From UBA7359 sp038142205 (GTDB lineage: Bacteria; Pseudomonadota; Gammaproteobacteria; Eutrophobiales; Eutrophobiaceae): a stretch of 64,000 nucleotides of DNA. A program made the translations under genes and the position numbers. A model generated the notes under the pieces. That model had not been told where the DNA came from and ran no database searches. It saw only the letters and a program-made list of their open reading frames with translations. The DNA is taken from positions 1,240,001 through 1,304,000 of the forward strand of contig JAYQJO010000001.1 in NCBI GenBank assembly GCA_038142205.1. The letters run 5' to 3'. Below, piece by piece: positions 59,608-64,000 of this stretch (the first letter of the stretch is position 1; the number at the start of each line of letters is the position of its first letter).

Positions 59608-59640
59608 ATATTCAATAAAATAATCAAGCCTAAGCTCTAA

Positions 59641-60272
59641 TTATTCAGAATTTAATTGTGGTTCCTTCGAATCTATATTTATTCCTAATATGTCAGGAAT
59701 AAATATAATTTCAGGGCTAACTTGTGTACTCACGTACTCGATTAAATTTCGAGAATCTTTAATTTCAGTAATAATGCAGGCATCAAAATCTGATAACAAA
59801 TCAAATGAATTCCACAAAGGTAATCCTAGAAATAATTTGTTTTTTGCATATCGATCTAATGTACCTACGATATCGATACCTTTTTCACCTGCTCTAAGAC
59901 TTGCAATTTCTGCGAATTCTGACATTCCACATAACAACACTTTATGCATATCATTATTAACACACTCTTCAAAGACGTTCTCACACGAAACGCTTGCTCG
60001 ACGATAAAAATCAAATGATGTTGTTAAATATGCAGCGGAAAGACGGCTCTTTTCTATAAAACCTTTTGGTGTGAGGTAGTATAAATACCGATTTGCCGGA
60101 GCTTGTTGAATTTTTATTAGACCTTTTCTGACACAGCGCTTTAGATATGAATTCGCCAGTCCTAACGCAACATCAAGTTGAGTGGCCAAGTGTCGCTGTG
60201 TGACATCACTTTTTTCTCAATCGTATTGAGTAATTCCAAAGTCAGAGCGTCTTCTTTTTCTTTTATGTTCAT
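59641..60272 (-). CDS. EPS-associated winged-helix (MarR-type) regulator with Rossmann-like C-terminal domain (frameshifted)
   Basis: From an ATG at 60272 (MNIKEKEDALTLELLNTIEK) one added A in the run at 60210-60215 restores KKSDVTQRHLATQLDVALGL, the first helices of the winged-helix fold, and joins the main frame. The total is about 210 residues. After the DNA-binding domain (to about residue 90) comes a Rossmann-like part (HKVLLCGMSEFAEIASLRAG, IDIVGTLDRYAKN) like the N-terminal domain of PglD, which could sense a nucleotide sugar. Two palindromes lie in its promoter. It is well placed to control the glycan operon and itself. Confidence 0.75.
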
Positions 60273-60281
60273 TATTTGAAC
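60267..60281. promoter_or_regulatory. Operator-like palindrome 1 (GTTCA-N5-TGAAC)
   Basis: GTTCATTATTTGAAC is a perfect palindrome of half-sites GTTCA and TGAAC around a 5-base centre. It covers the start codon of the regulator gene (60270-60272). Together with the second copy 29 bases away, it is a strong candidate for autoregulation. Confidence 0.7.
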
Positions 60282-60309
60282 ATAATACTCTTTTTGTTCA
60301 TTTTGTGAA
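60282..60309 (-). promoter_or_regulatory. Possible promoter of the regulator gene
   Basis: On the minus strand TTCACA (60304-60309) and TATTAT (60282-60287), 16 bases apart, could serve as -35 and -10. The second palindrome overlaps the -35, so binding there would block polymerase. This is a weak-consensus prediction. Confidence 0.4.
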
Positions 60310-60310
60310 C
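60296..60310. promoter_or_regulatory. Operator-like palindrome 2 (GTTCA-N5-TGAAC)
   Basis: GTTCATTTTGTGAAC has the same half-sites as palindrome 1, 29 bases from it (near three helical turns). Two identical half-site pairs in one 45-base interval are unlikely by chance and fit paired binding of a dimeric regulator. Confidence 0.7.
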
Positions 60311-60449
60311 TTATTCGAATAGTACTTATATCAAGTATTAAATGTGTAAAATACGGCTAATGAAAAGACTTATACGATGGCTGCTCTATGTAAAACCTCA
60401 AGTTTTTCAATAAATTTACCCTTTTAAAAAAACAACTTACTTAATCAAT

Positions 60450-61253
60450 ATGGATTTATTTTTCTTCTGGTGTTCAAAGCTGATGTGGATGCTACTGGCC
60501 CCACTGAACCTTGTATTTATATCGATTGTTTTAATTACAGCGCTCCTTTGGTTCAAATTTTACCGTTTAAGCAGTATAGCCATGATTTTATTAACTAGCC
60601 TCCTGACAATTCTTGCATTTATACCTATTGGTAGTTGGCTCATCTCCCCTTTAGAAACCAGATTTGTTACTAACCCTACTTTGCCAGTGGATATTGATGG
60701 CATTATTGTTTTAAGTGGTGCGGAGTTAGCGCATAAAACATCATTCTGGAATCAGGTTGAATTAGGAGGTTCTGCAGAACGTGACCTAGAATTTATGAAA
60801 TTAGCGAAAAAATATCCTGAGGCAAAATTGGTTTTTACTGGAGGGAGTTCAAGTTTACTAGACCAATCCTACAAGTCAGCAGATGTGGCAAAGAGATTAT
60901 TTACTGAACATGGTTTTGATACGGACAGAATATTATTCGAAAGACAATCTCGTAATACTTGGGAAAATGCAACCAATAGTAAACTACTTGTTCAACCCCA
61001 AAAAAATGAAAACTGGCTATTAATTACAACAAGTTGGCACATGCCTCGTTCTGTTGGGATTTTCTGCAAAATTGACTGGCCTGTTATACCTTACCCTGTT
61101 GATCACTGGACAATAACGGACAGCTTGTATCGCATTGAATTTAGTCTTGCAGGTCATATGTCTGGTCTTGCTCTGGCACTTAAAGAATGGATAGGTTTGA
61201 TTGTTTACTACTTTACCAATAAAAGCTCTGAAATTTTTCCAGGCGGATGCTGA
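60450..61253 (+). CDS. YdcF/ElyC-family membrane protein (DUF218)
   Basis: The 267-residue product has two or three N-terminal membrane segments (about 10-35, 40-62) and a DUF218 domain: IDGIIVLSGAELAHKTSFWN, LVFTGGSSSLLDQ and LITTSWHMPRSVGIF, the usual order of conserved motifs. Relatives such as ElyC affect peptidoglycan and lipid-carrier metabolism in the envelope. It is divergent from the EPS regulator and its promoter must share that intergenic region, so co-control with the glycan operon is possible. Confidence 0.85.
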   Translation: MDLFFFWCSKLMWMLLAPLNLVFISIVLITALLWFKFYRLSSIAMILLTSLLTILAFIPIGSWLISPLETRFVTNPTLPVDIDGIIVLSGAELAHKTSFWNQVELGGSAERDLEFMKLAKKYPEAKLVFTGGSSSLLDQSYKSADVAKRLFTEHGFDTDRILFERQSRNTWENATNSKLLVQPQKNENWLLITTSWHMPRSVGIFCKIDWPVIPYPVDHWTITDSLYRIEFSLAGHMSGLALALKEWIGLIVYYFTNKSSEIFPGGC

Positions 61254-61358
61254 ACACTAAAAGTTCAGAAATATAAGGGGGTTGCATATTCCTGTATTTT
61301 CAAATGCCTTCTTACCAATTCTCCTAGCTTTAGTTTCGAATAAACAAGATTCCAGGAT

Positions 61359-61991
61359 TTATGTTGATACAGCCGGTAAATAATTATTTTTTACTAGATA
61401 ATTAATTATTTTCTGAACACTATCTTCGACTGTTAAGTTCCCAGACTCAATAACAAGCTCAGGTTTTTCGGGCGTTTCATACGGTGAAGAAATACCAGTA
61501 AAATCGGGAACCTCACCTGCTCTGGCTTTCTTATATAAGCCTTTAACATCTCTTGATTCACACACACTCAAAGGTGTGTCACAAAATATCTCGATAAAAT
61601 CGCCCTTTTCTACCAGTTTTCTAACAATACGACGATCCTTTTTAAACGGAGAAATAAATGCCGTCATAACCATAATTCCAGCATCCATCATCAACTTACT
61701 CACTTCACCAATACGACGTATGTTTTCTATTCTATCTTCCTCAGAGAACCCCAGATCTTTACATAAGCCATTTCTAATATTGTCACCATCTAACACATAA
61801 GTCCTGACTTCATAATCGTGCAACTGTTCCTCGAGAGCATGTGCAAGCGTGGATTTACCTGCTCCGGAAAAGCCGGTAAACCATAAAATTTTACCTTTAT
61901 GTAAATTTAAACATTCACGATGATGACGCTTTACAGTTGGTTCATGCCATCGTGTATTTTCATTGGTCAGTTTTTCAGTTTTACTGTTCAA
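61359..61991 (-). CDS. cysC: Adenylylsulfate kinase
   Basis: The 210-residue product carries the P-loop WFTGFSGAGKSTLAHALEEQ (near 34-53), the APS kinase motifs TAFISPFKKDRRIV and IFCDTPLSVCESRDVKGLYK, and DFTGISSPYETP. It phosphorylates adenylylsulfate to PAPS in the cytosol. No ATP sulfurylase (cysD/N) is in the window. Three sulfotransferases in the neighbouring operon use PAPS, and this gene overlaps ugd by four bases, so it probably serves glycan sulfation rather than cysteine biosynthesis. Confidence 0.95.
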   Translation of the reverse strand: MNSKTEKLTNENTRWHEPTVKRHHRECLNLHKGKILWFTGFSGAGKSTLAHALEEQLHDYEVRTYVLDGDNIRNGLCKDLGFSEEDRIENIRRIGEVSKLMMDAGIMVMTAFISPFKKDRRIVRKLVEKGDFIEIFCDTPLSVCESRDVKGLYKKARAGEVPDFTGISSPYETPEKPELVIESGNLTVEDSVQKIINYLVKNNYLPAVST

Positions 61992-63298
61992 TTTTTACGC
62001 CCGATACAATGATATTCAAATCCGAATTTTATCATATCACCAGGCTCATAGACATTCCGTAAGTCTATGAACTTATTATCTTTCATGCTGCTCTTAATCC
62101 TGGACAAATCCATCCCTCTAAAGACATTCCATTCGGTCAGGATCACTACTGCATCTGCTTTCTCAATGGCCTGATAGGGATCATCAACGTAATTTATACC
62201 TTCTGGTAATAACTCTTTTGCCTCGTCCATACCTTTAGGATCATAGGCGTAGATTTGCGCCCCCTTTTCCAATAATACAGGTAATATCGATATTGCTGGA
62301 GAATCACGCATGTCGTCCGTTTCGGGTTTGAATGTTAACCCTAGAATGGCAATACGTTTCCCAGATACATCATCATCAAATGCGCCCCTTATCTTCTTAA
62401 TCATCCTTGCTTTTTGAGCCGCATTAACTTCGATTACGGATTCAACAATCCTGCTGGTTATACCGTGTTCCTGAGCTATTCTGACCAGAGCCTGAGTATC
62501 TTTTGGAAAACATGAGCCTCCATAGCCTGGTCCCGGGTGTAAAAATTTTCTGCCTATTCGTCTATCCAATCCCATACCTTTTGAGACAGCATGAACATCG
62601 GCACCAACAGCCTCACAAAGCATTGAGATTTCATTGATAAAGCTAATTTTTGTTGCAAGAAAAGCATTGGATGCATACTTTATTAATTCAGCACTTTCCA
62701 AATCAGTAAATAGGAGAGGTGTTTCGATCAAATTCAGTGGTCTATATAGTTCCGTTAACAAGCTTTTGGCTTTATCAGACTCAACTCCGATTACAACACG
62801 ATCCGGCCGCATAAAGTCGGATATAGCAGCGCCTTCCCGTAGAAACTCAGGGTTTGATGCAACGTCAAATTCAGCATCAGGACTCACTTCTTTTATAATG
62901 CGCTTTACATTTCTTGCTGTTCCAACAGGAACAGTCGATTTATCCACTATTACAGTATAACCACTAAGGCTAGCAGCAATCTCCTTTGCTGCTTCATAGA
63001 CATAAGTAAGGTCAGCGTGTCCATCCCCTCGTCGTGTAGGTGTTCCTACTGCAATGAAAACCAGATCAGACTCAGCGATATGATTTTTATAAGACTGACT
63101 GAATTGTAATCGCCCTTCATTAACATTTTTACTTACCAGTTCTTTTAAACCGGGTTCATAAATAGGAATAACTCCTTGTTCCAAAGCACGAATCTTATTT
63201 TTATCTTTATCAATACAAACGACCTCTGCGCCAAACTCAGCAAAGCAGGTTCCAGAAACCAGACCGACATAACCTGAGCCTATTATCGATACTTTCAC
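61988..63298 (-). CDS. ugd: UDP-glucose 6-dehydrogenase
   Basis: The 436-residue enzyme has the N-terminal GSGYVGLVSGTCFAEFG Rossmann motif, the active-site GPGYGGSCFPKDTQAL (with the catalytic cysteine) and ILGLTFKPETDDMRDSPA in the C-terminal domain. It oxidises UDP-glucose, made by GalU at the operon's end, to UDP-glucuronate. It overlaps cysC by four bases, so the two are translationally coupled. It follows the wbpA-like gene by about 25 bp. Assignment is firm. Confidence 0.95.
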   Translation of the reverse strand: MKVSIIGSGYVGLVSGTCFAEFGAEVVCIDKDKNKIRALEQGVIPIYEPGLKELVSKNVNEGRLQFSQSYKNHIAESDLVFIAVGTPTRRGDGHADLTYVYEAAKEIAASLSGYTVIVDKSTVPVGTARNVKRIIKEVSPDAEFDVASNPEFLREGAAISDFMRPDRVVIGVESDKAKSLLTELYRPLNLIETPLLFTDLESAELIKYASNAFLATKISFINEISMLCEAVGADVHAVSKGMGLDRRIGRKFLHPGPGYGGSCFPKDTQALVRIAQEHGITSRIVESVIEVNAAQKARMIKKIRGAFDDDVSGKRIAILGLTFKPETDDMRDSPAISILPVLLEKGAQIYAYDPKGMDEAKELLPEGINYVDDPYQAIEKADAVVILTEWNVFRGMDLSRIKSSMKDNKFIDLRNVYEPGDMIKFGFEYHCIGRKN

Positions 63299-63322
63299 TC
63301 TAAAATATACCCCTTAATTATA

Positions 63323-64000
63323 TTACAGCCTGATTAAGGTTATTTCTTCTGGCTTTGAGTCACGTGGCAAGACTGATTTAACATCAAATATCACCCCTTT
63401 TCATCTTTAAGAAGGGTTGTTAACTCCGGCCAAGAACCTGTTAAAAAGAGTTTATGTGGTACAGCTAGAATCAATGCATCCGCTAGTTTTAAATCAACTT
63501 GCGGTACTATGTTCAAACCATACTCTTCCATCGCTTCTTCTGTTGAGGCCATGGGATCATGTATTTGCACTTCAAGTTCATAACTTTTCAATTCATCAAT
63601 AATATCTGTAACTCTTGTGTTTCTTAAATCAGGAACATCTTCTTTGAAAGTCAAACCCAATATAGTCACTATGGAAGATTTCACATTAACATCATTTTTT
63701 ATTAAAGCCTTTACAACTTGATTCGCAACAAAGCTGCCCATGCCATCGTTAATACTACGACCTGCTAATATCACTTGTGGAATATATCCCATGATTGATG
63801 CTTTATGCGTTAAATAATAAGGGTCTACGCCAATACAATGCCCCCCACTAGGCCTGGGCGAAAAGGAAGAAAGTTCCACTTTGTTCCAGCTGCTTCCAAT
63901 ACATCAACAGTATCTATATCCATTCTTTCAAAAATCAGACTTAACTCATTCATCAAGGAGATATTTAAATCACGTTGCGTATTCTCAATTACCTTGGCAG
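63323..64000 (-). CDS. wbpA: UDP-HexNAc 6-dehydrogenase, WbpA/TviB/WecC type (partial, two frameshifts)
   Basis: The gene is cut by the window edge. From 64000 it reads AKVIENTQRDLNISLMNELS and then FLPFRPGLVGGHCIGVDPYY once one G is added to the run at 63841-63846; this includes the catalytic Cys. Another added G at 63394-63397 continues the end as EKGVIFDVKSVLPRDSKPEE to a TAA at 63323-63325. LGLTFKEDVPDLRNTR is the UDP-binding motif of the WbpA/TviB branch, which prefers UDP-N-acetylhexosamine. It would supply UDP-GlcNAc-uronate to WbpB in the other operon. Confidence 0.82.

Noticed and set aside
61250..61268. Hairpin CTGAAC-loop-GTTCAG after the YdcF gene as a terminator
   Set aside because: The stem is only 6 bp and no T tract follows on either strand.
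63417..63602. Plus-strand ORF opposite the WbpA-like gene
   Set aside because: It is a shadow of the real dehydrogenase frame on the minus strand.

Overview
The window carries one very large surface-polysaccharide locus of an AT-rich gammaproteobacterium, with housekeeping genes on its left side. The gammaproteobacterial assignment is an inference from three things: the uvrB - aspC - tRNA-Asn order beside a pglF/wbpM-type dehydratase, which resembles the flank of the Pseudomonas O-antigen locus; an RfaH-type ops element; and an EPS-type winged-helix regulator. No species can be named from the sequence.

Layout. 1-2972: start of an RND-type exporter, a YCF48-repeat exported protein and a DUF1329 protein. 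3000-3980: quinone oxidoreductase. 3981-5425: decayed GDP-fucose genes (gmd remnant, broken fcl) beside a 5' tRNA fragment. 5454-8904: uvrB, aspC, tRNA-Asn and its terminator. 9117-11013: a Cas4-like/DEDD-exonuclease fusion (DUF2779) enclosed between the intact tRNA-Asn and a degenerate copy of its 3' half, the outline of an old integration. 11067-59640: a co-directional minus-strand operon of about 44 genes, no internal gap above about 125 bp, starting at an ops/JUMPStart element (59573-59583) and ending at a strong hairpin after galU. 59641-61253: divergent EPS regulator and a YdcF-like protein. 61359-64000: cysC, ugd and a wbpA-type UDP-HexNAc dehydrogenase, read leftward from beyond the window.

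How the genes work together. The promoter-distal genes pglF, pglE, pglD, pglC and a pglA-like glycosyltransferase look like a UDP-diacetamido-bacillosamine (or close relative) pathway plus the initiating phosphoglycosyl transferase. wbpB, wbpD, wbpE, the wbpA-like gene in the right-hand operon and a UDP-HexNAc 2-epimerase form a 2,3-diacetamido-uronic acid pathway. Four asparagine-synthase-type amidotransferases could amidate such uronic acids. Six glycosyltransferases, two flippases and one polymerase assemble and export the repeat. Eight methyltransferase-like genes, three sulfotransferases (with CysC as a PAPS source), three deacetylases, a FemAB-like acyltransferase and an APH-like kinase decorate it. 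The first three genes after the ops element are DUF4956, a CotH-like kinase with a beta-helix, and a VTC polyphosphate-polymerase-type protein. This little-understood trio is the best candidate for an undescribed system here.

Caveat. I count about 20 single-base frameshifts, nearly all at homopolymers. This pattern fits consensus indel errors better than gene decay. I therefore report the affected genes as single frameshifted CDSs. The gmd remnant (large internal deletion) and the in-frame stop in one asnB are different and look real.
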